DNA from: Sphingomonas sp. JUb134 | GTDB taxonomy: Bacteria > Pseudomonadota > Alphaproteobacteria > Sphingomonadales > Sphingomonadaceae | Assembly (NCBI RefSeq): GCF_004341505.2 | Contig: NZ_SLYP02000001.1 | Location: 462,501-526,500, forward strand | DNA: 64,000 nucleotides | Direction of reading: 5' to 3' | Shown here: positions 49,223-59,000 of the stretch, one piece after another | Position numbering within the stretch: position 1 is the first letter of the stretch | How the letters are laid out: every line of letters begins with the position of its first letter | Notes under the pieces: model-generated | Databases searched by the model: none | Told to the model about the DNA's origin: nothing | What the model saw: the letters and a program-made list of their open reading frames with translations, nothing else | Program-made: the position numbers and the translations under genes

Positions 49223-49981
49223 TCAGCCCCTCCAGGCTGTCACGAGATAATCGAGCCGCGTGTCGTCGGAGATGGTGAACCCGCGCGACGCCGAGAAGGA
49301 AAGCCCGCGCACCTCGCCCACCGTCAGCCCTTCGGCCCGGAGCAGCGCGGTGAGCTCGTCCGGGGTCAGGAACTTGTCCCAGTCGTGCGTCCCGCGCGGG
49401 ATCGCGCCGACGCCCTCGGCCAAAGTGATCATCGCCAGCCGCGACAACGGCGTGCGGTTAGGGGTGGAGACCACCATCAGGCCGCCCGGCGCCAGTGCCC
49501 TCGCGAGGCCAGCCACAAAGGCAGCGGGATCGGCGACGTGCTCGATCACCTCCAGCGAGGTGACCAAGTCGAACTGCCGCCCGGCCACCGCTTCCACGCC
49601 GCCCGCGACATAGTCGATGGCGAGCCCCTGCGCCTCGGCATGCGCCCGCGCCGCGCCGATGTTCTCCGGCGCCGCATCGACGCCGGTCACCGCCGCGCCC
49701 AGCCGCGCGAGCGGCTCGGCGAGCAGCCCCGCGCCGCACCCCACGTCCAACGCGGTGCGGCCAGCGAGCGGCGTGAAGCCCTGCCCGTCGCCATCCCAAT
49801 GCGCGTCGATCGCCTGGCGCAGGAAGCCCAGTCGCGCGGGGTTCAGCCGGTGGAGCATCGCCGAGGATCCGTGCGGGTTCCACCAGTCCGCAGCCAGCTT
49901 GCCGAAATGCGCGGCCTCCGCCGCCACCACGCTGCCGTTCGCTGCCCGCGCTTCGGGCGCCGCGTCGCTTGCCATAACCAT
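49223..49981 (-). CDS. ubiG: Ubiquinone biosynthesis O-methyltransferase UbiG
   Basis: A 252-residue SAM methyltransferase that makes both O-methylations in ubiquinone synthesis. Conserved WWNPHGSSAMLHRLNPARLGF, motif I LDVGCGAGLLAEPLARLGA, and LVTSLEVIEHVADP, STPNRT and GTHDWDKFLTP. Divergent from lysC with a 55-base gap. Confidence 0.95.
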   Translation of the reverse strand: MVMASDAAPEARAANGSVVAAEAAHFGKLAADWWNPHGSSAMLHRLNPARLGFLRQAIDAHWDGDGQGFTPLAGRTALDVGCGAGLLAEPLARLGAAVTGVDAAPENIGAARAHAEAQGLAIDYVAGGVEAVAGRQFDLVTSLEVIEHVADPAAFVAGLARALAPGGLMVVSTPNRTPLSRLAMITLAEGVGAIPRGTHDWDKFLTPDELTALLRAEGLTVGEVRGLSFSASRGFTISDDTRLDYLVTAWRG

Positions 49982-50036
49982 GACGCCTCCCTATCAGCGC
50001 AACCCGACGTTCCCAAGGGGGTGAGGCGCTCGGTAC

Positions 50037-51290
50037 ATGGCACGCATCGTGATGAAGTTCGGCGGCACCTCCATGGCCGGGATCGAGCGCATCCGCAGCG
50101 TCGCCCAGCGCGTGAAACGCGAGTGGGAAGCCGGCAACCAGGTCGCCGTCGTCGTCTCCGCCATGGCCGGCGAGACCGACCGGCTCGTCAATTTCTGCCG
50201 CGAAGCCTCGTCGCTCTACGACCCGCGCGAGTATGACGTGGTGGTCGCCTCGGGCGAGCAGGTGACGAGCGGGCTGCTCGCCATCGCCCTCCAGGCGATC
50301 GGCGTGCCGGCGCGCAGCTGGCTCGGCTGGCAGCTGCCGATCCACACCTCAGACGCCCATGCCTCCGCCCGCATCGGCGAGATCGACACCCAGGCGCTGC
50401 TCGCCGCCACGGCCGGTGGCGAGGTCGCGGTGATCCCGGGCTTCCAGGGGCTGGCCGACAATGGCCGCGTGACGACGCTCGGCCGGGGCGGATCGGACAC
50501 CTCGGCGGTCGCGGTGGCGGCCGCGATGAAGGCGGACCGCTGCGACATCTACACCGACGTCGACGGCGTCTACACCACCGATCCGCGCATCGTGCCCCGG
50601 GCACGCAAATTGAAGCGGGTGACGTACGAAGAAATGCTGGAGCTCGCCAGCGTCGGCGCCAAGGTGCTGCAGACGCGCTCGGTCGGGCTCGCGATGAAGG
50701 AAGGGGTCCGCGTCCAGGTGCTGTCGTCCTTCGCCGATGCGGATGCGGCGGCGGAACCGGGCACGATGATCGTGGGCGAAGAGGAAGTGGACGAGATGGA
50801 ACGCCAACTCATTACCGGCATCGCGCACGACAAGAACGAGGCCAAGATCACGCTCACCGAGGTGCCCGATCGCCCGGGCGCGGTGGCGGCCATCTTCGGC
50901 CCGCTCGCCGACACCGGCATCAACGTCGACATGATCGTGCAGAACGTGGCGCATTCGACGGGCTCGACCGACGTCACCTTCACGATTAACCAGGCCGAGC
51001 TTCCCCGCGTGCTCGATGTACTGGACCGCGAAAAGGGCAAGATCGGCTACGACCGGCTGGTCCACGACACCCGCGTTGCCAAGATCTCGGTCGTCGGCGT
51101 CGGCATGCGCAGCCATGCAGGCGTTGCCTCCACCATGTTCAAGACGCTGGGCGACCGCGGCATCAACGTGCAGGCGATCACCACCTCGGAGATCAAGGTC
51201 AGCGTGCTGATCGAGGAAGACTATACCGAGCTGGCGGTGCGCGTGCTCCACACCGCCTATGGCCTCGACGCGGAGGATACCGCCGCCTGA
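50037..51290 (+). CDS. lysC: Aspartate kinase
   Basis: First step of lysine, threonine and methionine synthesis: phosphorylates aspartate. 417 residues. N-terminal kinase motif [43 protein letters not shown], and two C-terminal ACT domains (about 265-340 and 345-415) that would bind lysine/threonine for feedback. AAGGGGG precedes the ATG. The 55-base gap to ubiG holds no riboswitch. Confidence 0.97.
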   Translation: MARIVMKFGGTSMAGIERIRSVAQRVKREWEAGNQVAVVVSAMAGETDRLVNFCREASSLYDPREYDVVVASGEQVTSGLLAIALQAIGVPARSWLGWQLPIHTSDAHASARIGEIDTQALLAATAGGEVAVIPGFQGLADNGRVTTLGRGGSDTSAVAVAAAMKADRCDIYTDVDGVYTTDPRIVPRARKLKRVTYEEMLELASVGAKVLQTRSVGLAMKEGVRVQVLSSFADADAAAEPGTMIVGEEEVDEMERQLITGIAHDKNEAKITLTEVPDRPGAVAAIFGPLADTGINVDMIVQNVAHSTGSTDVTFTINQAELPRVLDVLDREKGKIGYDRLVHDTRVAKISVVGVGMRSHAGVASTMFKTLGDRGINVQAITTSEIKVSVLIEEDYTELAVRVLHTAYGLDAEDTAA

Positions 51291-51303
51291 TCGGGCGGCG
51301 GCG

Positions 51304-51723
51304 CTACTCCCCCAGCAGGTGCAGCGCGATCCGCCGCCGGTGGGGCGCGCGGCGGTGCTCGAACAGATAGATCCCCTGCCAGGTGCCGAGCACCGGACGG
51401 CCATTCGCCACGGGAATCGACAGCTGCACTCCCGTCAGCGCCGTCCGCAGATGCGCGGGCATGTCGTCCGGCCCCTCGTCGTCGTGCACATAGGCGGTGC
51501 GATCCTCCGGCGCGATGCGGCTGAAATAGGCCAGGAGATCGTCGCGTACCTCCGGCGCCGCATTCTCCTGCACCAGCAGCGACGCCGAGGTGTGGCGACA
51601 GAACAGCGTCAAGAGCCCGGTCGTGATCGCGTGTTCGGTCACCCAGGCGCATACGTCGCGCGTCACCTCCACCAGCCCCGGCCCCCGCGTGGGCACCTCT
51701 ATCTCGCCGATCGCCTGCCGCAT
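51304..51723 (-). CDS. YjbQ / UPF0047 family protein
   Basis: A 139-residue protein of the UPF0047 family, associated with secondary thiamine phosphate synthase activity in E. coli. The ATG at 51723 has GGAG eight bases upstream. Motifs: LLTLFCRHTSASLLVQENA, SIPVANGRPVLGTWQGIYLFEHR, the latter split as SIPVANGRPVLGTWQG and IYLFEHR. Convergent with lysC (13-base gap). Confidence 0.92.
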   Translation of the reverse strand: MRQAIGEIEVPTRGPGLVEVTRDVCAWVTEHAITTGLLTLFCRHTSASLLVQENAAPEVRDDLLAYFSRIAPEDRTAYVHDDEGPDDMPAHLRTALTGVQLSIPVANGRPVLGTWQGIYLFEHRRAPHRRRIALHLLGE

Positions 51724-51771
51724 CGTCTCGTCTCCTTTGCTCAACCTCGCGCGCTACGCTAGGGGCGCGAA

Positions 51772-52803
51772 ATGACTACCACTTCCTCCGTCGGCGCCGA
51801 GCGCCTTGCCCGCCGCATGGCCCGCGGCGCCGCCTTCCTCGGCACCGAGACCGCGATCCTGTGCGGCGCCATGTCCTGGGTGTCCGAGCGCAACCTCGTT
51901 GCCGCCATCTCCAACGCCGGCGGCTTCGGCGTGATCGCGTGCGGCGCGATGACCCCCGAGCTGCTCGACGCCGAGATCGCCGCCACCAAGGCGCTGACGG
52001 CCAAGCCGTTCGGCGTCAACCTCATCACCATGCACCCGCAGCTGATGGAGCTGATCGCGGTGTGCGCAAAGCACCAGGTCGGCCATGTCGTGCTCGCGGG
52101 CGGGCTTCCGCCGGCTGGCAGCCTCGACGCGATCAGGGCGTCGGGCGCCAAGGTGATCTGCTTTGCGCCCGCACTCGCGCTTGCGAAAAAGCTGATCCGC
52201 TCCGGCGTCGACGCGCTGGTGATCGAGGGGATGGAGGCCGGCGGCCACATCGGCCCGGTCTCCACCAGCGTGCTCGCGCAGGAAATGCTACCCGAGATCG
52301 CCGAACAGGTCCCGGTATTCGTCGCCGGCGGCATCGGCCGCGGCGAGGCGATCGCCGGCTATCTCGACATGGGCGCCGCCGGCGTCCAGCTTGGCACGCG
52401 CTTCGCCTGCGCGACCGAGTCGATCGCGCACCCCAATTTCAAGAAGGCGTTCTTCCGCGCCTCGGCCCGTGACGCGGTCGCCAGCGTCCAGATCGACCCG
52501 CGCCTGCCGGTGATCCCGGTGCGCGCGCTCAAGAACGCCGGCTCGGAGCTGTTCACAGCCAAGCAGCGCGAAGTCGCCCAGTCGCTCGACGAGGGCGCGT
52601 TGGCAATGGCCGAGGCGCAGCTCCAGATCGAGCATTACTGGGCGGGCGCGCTGCGTCGTGCGGTGATCGACGGCGACGTCGAGCATGGCAGCGTGATGGC
52701 CGGCCAGTCGGTCGGCATGGTCAAGACCGAGGAACCGGTCGCCGAGATCATCGCCACGCTGATGGAAGAAGCCGCGGCGGCGCTGGAGAAGCGGGCGGCG
52801 TAA
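51772..52803 (+). CDS. Nitronate monooxygenase family protein
   Basis: A 343-residue FMN TIM-barrel protein, class I nitronate monooxygenase (2-nitropropane dioxygenase) family. Motifs: ILCGAMSWVSERNLVAAISNAGGFG, split as GAMSWVSERNLVAAIS and NAGGFG, IEGMEAGGHIGPVST (catalytic His region) and VFVAGGIGRGEAIAGYLDMGAAGVQLGTRF, split as VFVAGGIGRGE and GAAGVQLGTRF. It could oxidise nitroalkanes or act as an enoyl reductase; the family is broad. Confidence 0.9.
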   Translation: MTTTSSVGAERLARRMARGAAFLGTETAILCGAMSWVSERNLVAAISNAGGFGVIACGAMTPELLDAEIAATKALTAKPFGVNLITMHPQLMELIAVCAKHQVGHVVLAGGLPPAGSLDAIRASGAKVICFAPALALAKKLIRSGVDALVIEGMEAGGHIGPVSTSVLAQEMLPEIAEQVPVFVAGGIGRGEAIAGYLDMGAAGVQLGTRFACATESIAHPNFKKAFFRASARDAVASVQIDPRLPVIPVRALKNAGSELFTAKQREVAQSLDEGALAMAEAQLQIEHYWAGALRRAVIDGDVEHGSVMAGQSVGMVKTEEPVAEIIATLMEEAAAALEKRAA

Positions 52804-52828
52804 GGGCCGCTTCCTCCCCCCTCCGAAC

Positions 52829-52929
52829 CGTACCCCGGCGGAGGCCGGGTTCCGGTTGAGAAGGCTCGGCGGATGAAGCGCCTGCATCGGCCGCTATCCC
52901 ACCTGGGCCCCGGCCTCCGCCGGGGTACA
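52829..52929. repeat. Intergenic inverted repeat, family C (copy 2)
   Basis: Between the convergent nitronate monooxygenase and polyprenyl synthase genes. Arms TACCCCGGCGGAGGCCGGG and CCGGCCTCCGCCGGGGTA. The right arm ends just before the stop codon of the polyprenyl synthase gene. Confidence 0.88.
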
Positions 52930-52931
52930 AG

Positions 52932-53954
52932 TTAGTACGCCCGGGCGACCGCAAACTCGACGGCCTCGACCATCGTGTCCTTGGCAGCACCGTCGGCGAA
53001 CGGCGCCAGCGACTCGATCGCCCGCTGCCCATAGTGCCGCGCCCGCGCCATGGTGTCCTCCACCGCCCGGCTGCTGCGCACCAGCTCCACCGCATGGGCG
53101 AAGTCGGCGTCGGTCGCGCGCCTGCCCGACACCGCATCCCGCCAGAAGCCGCGCGCCGCCTCGTCCCCGCGCGCATAGGCCAGGATCACCGGCAGCGTCA
53201 TCTTGCCCTCGCGGAAGTCGTCCCCCGCGTCCTTGCCCATGGTCGACGCGTCCGAGACATAGTCGATCGCATCATCCACCAGCTGGAAGGCGATGCCCAG
53301 GTTGCGGCCATAGGCGTCGAGCGCCAGTTCCTCCGCCTGCGGCCGGTCCGCGACCACGCCCGCGATGCGGCAAGCCGCGGCAAACAGCGCGGCGGTCTTC
53401 GCGCCGATGATGTCGAGGTAGCGGTCCTCGTGCAGGTCGACGCGGCGCACGGCGGTCAGCTGGTTGACCTCGCCCTCCGCGATCACCGCCGAGGCGTTCG
53501 ACAGGATCTTGAGCGCGGCGAGGCTGTCCGCCTCGACCATCAGCTCGAACGAGCGGCTGAACAGGAAGTCGCCAACCAGCACGCTCGCCGGATTACCCCA
53601 GATGATGTTGGCGGTGCGCTTGCCCCGACGCAGGTCCGATCCGTCGACCACGTCGTCGTGGAGCAGCGTCGCGGTGTGGATGAACTCCACCGCCGCTGCG
53701 AGCAGGTGGTGGCGCGTGCCGTGATAGCCCAGCAGCTGCGCGCTCGCGAGCGTCAGCATCGGGCGCATCCGCTTGCCGCCGCCCGAGATCAGGTGGCCGG
53801 CCAGTTCCGGGATCAGCGGAATCTTGGAATGCATGCGATCGACGATCACCGCGTTGACGGCCGCCATGTCCTCGGCGACGAGCGTCATCATCGGATCGAG
53901 CGACGGGTCCTTCACGCGACCGGTCGGGGTGAGGCGGTGTACGGTGGCACTCAT
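52932..53954 (-). CDS. Polyprenyl (octa/decaprenyl) diphosphate synthase
   Basis: Makes the long isoprenoid side chain of ubiquinone. 340 residues from the ATG at 53954 (MSATVHRLTPTGRVKD). Both aspartate-rich motifs are present: LLHDDVVDGSDLRRG (first) and QLVDDAIDYVSD (second), plus SGGGKRMRPML. Sphingomonads make Q-10, so a decaprenyl product is likely. It is divergent from the chorismate mutase gene, with a 107-base gap. Confidence 0.95.
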   Translation of the reverse strand: MSATVHRLTPTGRVKDPSLDPMMTLVAEDMAAVNAVIVDRMHSKIPLIPELAGHLISGGGKRMRPMLTLASAQLLGYHGTRHHLLAAAVEFIHTATLLHDDVVDGSDLRRGKRTANIIWGNPASVLVGDFLFSRSFELMVEADSLAALKILSNASAVIAEGEVNQLTAVRRVDLHEDRYLDIIGAKTAALFAAACRIAGVVADRPQAEELALDAYGRNLGIAFQLVDDAIDYVSDASTMGKDAGDDFREGKMTLPVILAYARGDEAARGFWRDAVSGRRATDADFAHAVELVRSSRAVEDTMARARHYGQRAIESLAPFADGAAKDTMVEAVEFAVARAY

Positions 53955-54061
53955 GCCACGCCGATGTGGCTGCAACGCGGGGCGAACGCAAGGCCGGCGG
54001 GCTTGCGTAACCCGGAAAGCGACGCGAAAAGCGCCCGCACGCGCCCGAGGGAAGGACTGGG

Positions 54062-54343
54062 ATGACCGACGACACGCTGGCCCGCTATCGCCAGAGCATC
54101 GACAACATCGACGCCGCCCTGGTGTTCATGCTGGCGGAGCGCTTCAAGGTCACCCAGGCGGTCGGCCGCTACAAGGCGGAAAAGGACCTTCCCCCCGCCG
54201 ATCCCGGCCGCGAGGAACGCCAGATCGCCCGGCTGCGCGCGCTTGCCCGCGATGCCGACCTCGATCCCGAATTCTCCGAGAAGTTCCTGCGCTTCATCAT
54301 CGAGGAAGTGATCCGCCACCACACCCGGTTCCAGGCGAGCTGA
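54062..54343 (+). CDS. Chorismate mutase (AroQ type)
   Basis: Chorismate to prephenate, the first committed step to Phe and Tyr. 93 residues, all-helical AroQ class; YRQSIDNIDAALVFMLAERFKVTQAVGRYKA and SEKFLRFIIEEVIRHH, split here as YRQSIDNIDAALVFMLA, ERFKVTQAVGRYKA and KFLRFIIEEVIRHH. Arg and Lys residues expected for the active site are present. The stop is three bases upstream of the GH130 start, so the pair is probably one operon. Confidence 0.93.
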   Translation: MTDDTLARYRQSIDNIDAALVFMLAERFKVTQAVGRYKAEKDLPPADPGREERQIARLRALARDADLDPEFSEKFLRFIIEEVIRHHTRFQAS

Positions 54344-54346
54344 ACC

Positions 54347-55459
54347 ATGGCGGACGACCGGATCGTCTTCGCCCCCGACGACGTCGACCTTTCCCGCTCG
54401 CCCCTTCGCCGCGGCATCGCCGAGCCGACGTTCGTGCTCGGCGCCTTCAACCCCGGCCTCACCCGCCTCGCCAACGGCAATCTGCTGCTGATGGTGCGGG
54501 TGGCCGAGGCGCTGGCCGAGCCGATCCGCGACGGCCACGTCCGCTCGATCCGCTGGACGCCCGCCGGCTACCGGCTCGACGCCTTTGACGCCGCGGGTGC
54601 CGACGTGGCCGACCCGCGCTTCTTCGTGCTGTCGGGCGGTGCCTATCCCTTCCTGGGGCTGACATCGCTGTCGTGGCTGCTGCCCGTCGAGCTCGACCCG
54701 GAAGGAGAGCGCATCGTCGCCGTCCACTACGACCGCGCGATCGAGCCCGACGCGCGCCACGGCGAATATGGCATCGAGGACCCGCGCATCGTCCGCATCG
54801 GGGACCGCTGGTGGATGACGGTGTGTGCGGTGTCGGGCGGGCGGCTCTGCACCGCCATGTATGATTCCGCCGACGGGCTCGACTGGCGCTCCTGCGGAAT
54901 GGTGCTCGACCACGGCAACAAGGACATGATCCCGTTCGAGGGGACGGTCGGCGATCGCCACCTCGCCCTCACCCGCCCGCTGTCGGACGCCTGGTTCGCG
55001 ATGCCGCCCGACGACGCCGATGCCGGCGGCCCGTCGATCAACCTCGCCACCTCGCCCGACATGCTGCACTGGCGCCCGGTCGCCGACTTTGCGATCCGGC
55101 CGCTGAAGGCCGCCGCGGCCTCCAAGCTCGGCGGCGGCACCCCGCCGGTGCGCACGGCCCGCGGCTGGATGCTGCTCTACCACGGCGTCGAGAAGCAGGG
55201 CGCAGTCGGCGTCTACCGTACCTATCGCGCGCTGCTCGACGGCGACGATCCCACCCGCATCCTGGAGCGCGACGAAGCAGTGCCGGTGCTGGAAGCCGCG
55301 CCCGACCTCATCGCCCCCTTCGCGCACCAGGCCTATCTGCCCCAGCCGGTGGTGTTCACGACCGGCATCGTCGACGCCGGGGACGCCTGGCTCGTCGCGT
55401 CGGGCGAAGCCGACCTCGCCTGCCGCATGACACGGATAGCCAAGGCGCGGCTGGACTGA
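54347..55459 (+). CDS. GH130-like glycoside phosphorylase/hydrolase (copy 2)
   Basis: A 370-residue paralogue of the protein encoded at 46854-47984. The aligned starts VFAPDDVDLSRSPL and VLGAFNPGLTRLANGNLLL differ by only a few residues from the first copy. The catalytic motif is YGIEDPRIVRIGDR with Asp. Co-translated behind chorismate mutase. Substrate unknown. Confidence 0.87.
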   Translation: MADDRIVFAPDDVDLSRSPLRRGIAEPTFVLGAFNPGLTRLANGNLLLMVRVAEALAEPIRDGHVRSIRWTPAGYRLDAFDAAGADVADPRFFVLSGGAYPFLGLTSLSWLLPVELDPEGERIVAVHYDRAIEPDARHGEYGIEDPRIVRIGDRWWMTVCAVSGGRLCTAMYDSADGLDWRSCGMVLDHGNKDMIPFEGTVGDRHLALTRPLSDAWFAMPPDDADAGGPSINLATSPDMLHWRPVADFAIRPLKAAAASKLGGGTPPVRTARGWMLLYHGVEKQGAVGVYRTYRALLDGDDPTRILERDEAVPVLEAAPDLIAPFAHQAYLPQPVVFTTGIVDAGDAWLVASGEADLACRMTRIAKARLD

Positions 55460-55474
55460 TCCTCTTGGAGTGCC

Positions 55475-55499
55475 GTGCTCCTGCGCACGCAGGAGCGCA
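55475..55499. repeat. Half-element of family D
   Basis: GTGCTCCTGCGCACGCAGGAGC, one stem of the family D repeat, directly after the GH130 gene. Confidence 0.55.
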
Positions 55500-55524
55500 T
55501 AAACCGTAGCGACTTCTGATTAAG

Positions 55525-55635
55525 CCGTTCGTCCTGAGTAGCCATTGAGCGCAGTCGAAATGGCGTATCGAAGGACCGCCACCGGTGCTTCGATACCGGC
55601 CTACGCCAAGCTCAGCCCCTACTCAGCACGAACGG
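55525..55635. repeat. Intergenic inverted repeat, family A (copy 3, inverted)
   Basis: Reverse orientation of copies 1 and 2: begins CCGTTCGTCCTGAGTAGCC and ends CTACTCAGCACGAACGG. Lies between the convergent GH130 and secreted small-protein genes. Confidence 0.9.
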
Positions 55636-55657
55636 ATCGGCTGCGGGCCGCCCAACC

Positions 55658-56011
55658 CTACACCCCCGCCTTCCGATACGCCCCGCGCAGATTCTCCGTC
55701 GGCACCAGCGCGCCGTCCTTCTCGATCCGCAGTTGCATCCGCGCAAAGATCGACTCCATCCCGTCCTCCGCCAGCATGCCCGGGTCGGCCACCAACGTCA
55801 GCGTATCGCCCGACCGCGTCCAGCTGCCCTCCACCGCCAGGTCGAGCGCGCCATAGGCCATGAACCACCGGTAGCGGCCGTCGCCGCGCAGCAGCAGCTC
55901 CGATCCGACCTCCGTCATCCCCGAAAGATAATAATGCCCGGGCAGCCCCTGCGGTGCGGCCACGACCGCGGCCGGGACCATCAGCAATCCAGGGAACGCC
56001 CAGCGTGTCAT
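55658..56011 (-). CDS. Hypothetical secreted protein
   Basis: A 117-residue protein with a signal peptide (MTRWAFPGLLMVPAAVVAAPQ), then a small beta-rich domain (GHYYLSGMTEVGSELLLRGDGRYRWFMAYG, here split as GHYYLSGMTEVGSELLL and DGRYRWFMAYG, and GSWTRSGDTLTLVADP). Its ATG lies four bases after the smc stop and a GGAG is upstream, so it is coupled to smc. Not recognised further. Confidence 0.7.
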   Translation of the reverse strand: MTRWAFPGLLMVPAAVVAAPQGLPGHYYLSGMTEVGSELLLRGDGRYRWFMAYGALDLAVEGSWTRSGDTLTLVADPGMLAEDGMESIFARMQLRIEKDGALVPTENLRGAYRKAGV

Positions 56012-56015
56012 GCCG

Positions 56016-59000
56016 CTACTCCGCCGCCAGCAACGTCTCGGCCCCGCGCAGGTCGACCGACACCAGCCGGCTCACACCCTGCTCGACCATGGTCACCCCG
56101 AACAGCCGGTGCATCCGGCTCATCGTCGCGGCGTTGTGGGTGACGATCAGGTAGCGCGTCTCGGTCTCTTGCGTCATCCGCTCGAGCAGGTCGCAGAACC
56201 GGTCGATGTTCGCATCGTCCAGCGGTGCGTCGACCTCGTCCAGCACGCAAATCGGCGCCGGGCTCGTCAGGAACAGTCCGAAGATCAGCGCCACCGCCGT
56301 CAACGCCTGCTCGCCGCCCGACAGCAGCGTCAGCGACTGGAGCCGCTTGCCCGGCGGCTGCGCGAGGATCTCCAGCCCCGCCTCCAGCGGATCGTCCGAA
56401 TCGACCAGCGCGAGATGCGCCTGGCCGCCGTTGAACAGTGTGCCGAACAGCCGCTGGAAATGCTCGTTGACCGCATGAAAGGCCGCGAGCAGCCGCTGCC
56501 GCCCCTCGCGATTGAGGATGCCGATCGACCCGCGCAGGCGATTCACCGCCAGCTCCAGCTCGGCCCGCTCGCGGTCGCCGCTCGCCCGCGCCGCGTCCAG
56601 CTCCGCCAGCTCGCGATCCGCGACCAGGTTCACCGGCCCGATGCGCTCGCGCTCCGCGGTCAGCCGGTCGTGCGCCGCCGCTTCGGCCTCGGGCGTTGCC
56701 ACGTCGGCGCTCTCGAACTCCAGTCGCTCCGGTAGCAACGGCGGCGGGCATTCGAAGCGTTCGCCCGACAGCCGTGCCGTCTCCACCCGCCGCTGGTCGT
56801 AATTCTCCGCGCGCGCCGCCGCCCCGGCGCGTGCCTCGCGCGCCGCAGCCAAGGCCTCGCCGATCGCCCGCAGCGCCGTCTCCGCCGCGCGCAGCGCCTG
56901 TTCGGCGGCGTGTTCCTCGCGCTGGGCGGCATCCACCGCCTCGCGCGCGCCCAGCAAGGCCGCCGTTACGGCATCGATCTCGACCGACAGCGCATCCGGC
57001 CGCCCGGCAATCGCGTCGCGCTCGCGCGCGCTGTCGGCGGCGCGCTTGTCGAGGTCGGCGATGCGTCGCACCGCCTCGCCTGCGCGCTGCTTCCAGCCCT
57101 TGGCCTCGACCGCCGCCGCCGTGATCCGCGCCCGTGCCGCCGTGGCCGCCCGCTCGCGTTCCGCGGCCGCGGCGCGCGCATCGACCACCGCTCCGCGCCG
57201 CCCCTCCGCCTCGGCCGACAGGCGAGCGACCTCCGTCTGGGTTCCGCTGCCGTCCGGCAGCGCCGCCACCGCCGCTTCCGCCCGCGTCGCTTCGCCCGCC
57301 GCCTCTTCCAGGTCGAGCGCCGCCCGGCGCTGGCGCGCGGCAAGGTCGGCGCGCTGCGACTCGGCGCGCTCGATCGCTGCGGCCGCCCGGTCCTCCGCGC
57401 GCGCCGCCTCGCGCGCCGCCGCTTCGTGCGACTCGACGCTGCGCCGGGCGTCGGCCGCCTGCGCCTTCGCCGCGCGTATCGCTGCTTCCGCGTCGGTGAG
57501 CGCCGCCGCCGCCTCTTCCACCGCCGCTGCAGCCTGCGGACGCGCCGCCGCGATCACCCGCAGGCGGTTCGCGCGCTCCAGCCGCTCCGCCGCAGCCGCG
57601 CCGCCGCCCGCCACCGCACGGAATCCGTCCCAGCGCCGGAGCGCCCCGTCGAGCGTCACCAGTCGCTGGCCCACCGCCAGTGCGGTGCCGGTGTCGGCCT
57701 CGCACACGAACACTTGGCCGAGCCTCCGCGCCAGCACGTCAGGCGCCCCGACCTGCCCCGACAGCCGGGACACGCCCGGCGGCGGCGGCGGGTCGTCCCG
57801 TGTCGCCTCGGCCCCGCCCCAATAGCGCTCGTCCGCCGCATCGAGCCCAGCCTCGACATCGTCGCCCAGCGCCGCCGCCAGCGCGCGCTCATAGCCCGGT
57901 GCCACCTCCAGCCGGTCGAGCAGCCGCTCGCGCCCGCCGCGCCGCTGCGCGCGCTCCAGCGCCGCCGCTTCGCCATCGAGCGCCGCCAGCTCTGCCGACG
58001 CCGTCGCGCGCGCCGCCTGTGCGGCCTCGCGCCGGCCGGCCTGCGCCCGCTCTTCCGCGTCCGCCGCCGCCAGCGCCGCCCGCGCCTGCTCGATCCCGCC
58101 TAGCGCCTTGTCCCGCGCCTCGGCTGCCGCCGCGCGCGCGGCATGGAGCGGCGCCGCATCGGCAAGCACCGCCAGTTCGGCCGCGATGCGCCGCTCGTCG
58201 CGAGTCGCGCGCTCCAGCCGCGCCTGCGCCGCCTGCAGCGCCGCGCGCGCGACGCGTACGTCGGCCAGCTCGCTCGCCTGCCGCGCCAGCGCCTGGGCAA
58301 GCGCCACCTCGGCATCGCGACTCGCCTGCTCCGCGCCCGCCAGTGCCACGGCCAGCTCCGGCAGCGCCGCATCGGCTGCCGCGGCCTCGGCCTCCAGCGC
58401 CTTGCTCTCGGCCGCAAGTCGCGCCAGCGCCTCGGCCGCATCGCTGGCCAGCGCACCCTCGCGCCCGCGATCCTCGGCGATGCGCGCGATCGCCGCCTCC
58501 AGTTCACCCAACCGGCGTTCGGCAGCCCCGCGCTGCGCCACCAGCGCCTCGCGCCGGTGCGTCGCCTCCGACAGCGCGTCGCGCGCCGCCTGGGCACTGC
58601 TGCGGTGGGTGGCGAGCGCCGCCACGGCCGCGGCCTGCGCAGCCTCTGCCGCCGCCTGTTCGGCCGTACGGCTCACCACCAGCGCGTCCGCGTCTTTCGA
58701 CTCGGCCCGCGCCGCATCCGCGGCCGCCGCCGCATCGCGCCAGCGCGCAAAGATCAGCCGCGCCTCCGCCACCCGGATCCGGCCCGACAATTCGCGATAG
58801 CGTTCCGCCTGCCGCGCCTGCCGCCTGAGCTGCGCGATTCGCCCGTCCTGGTCGGCCAGCACCTCGGCCAGCCGCGTCAGGTTCGTCTCGGTCGCGCGCA
58901 GGCGGTTCTCGGCATCGCGTCGGCGCACATGCAGCCCGGCGATCCCCGCCGCTTCTTCCAGCATCGCCCGCCGCTCGGCGGGCTTGGCGGAGATGACGGC

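Noticed and set aside
49982..50036. Possible lysine riboswitch upstream of lysC
   Set aside because: The gap is only 55 bases, too short for a lysine aptamer, and there is no matching sequence.
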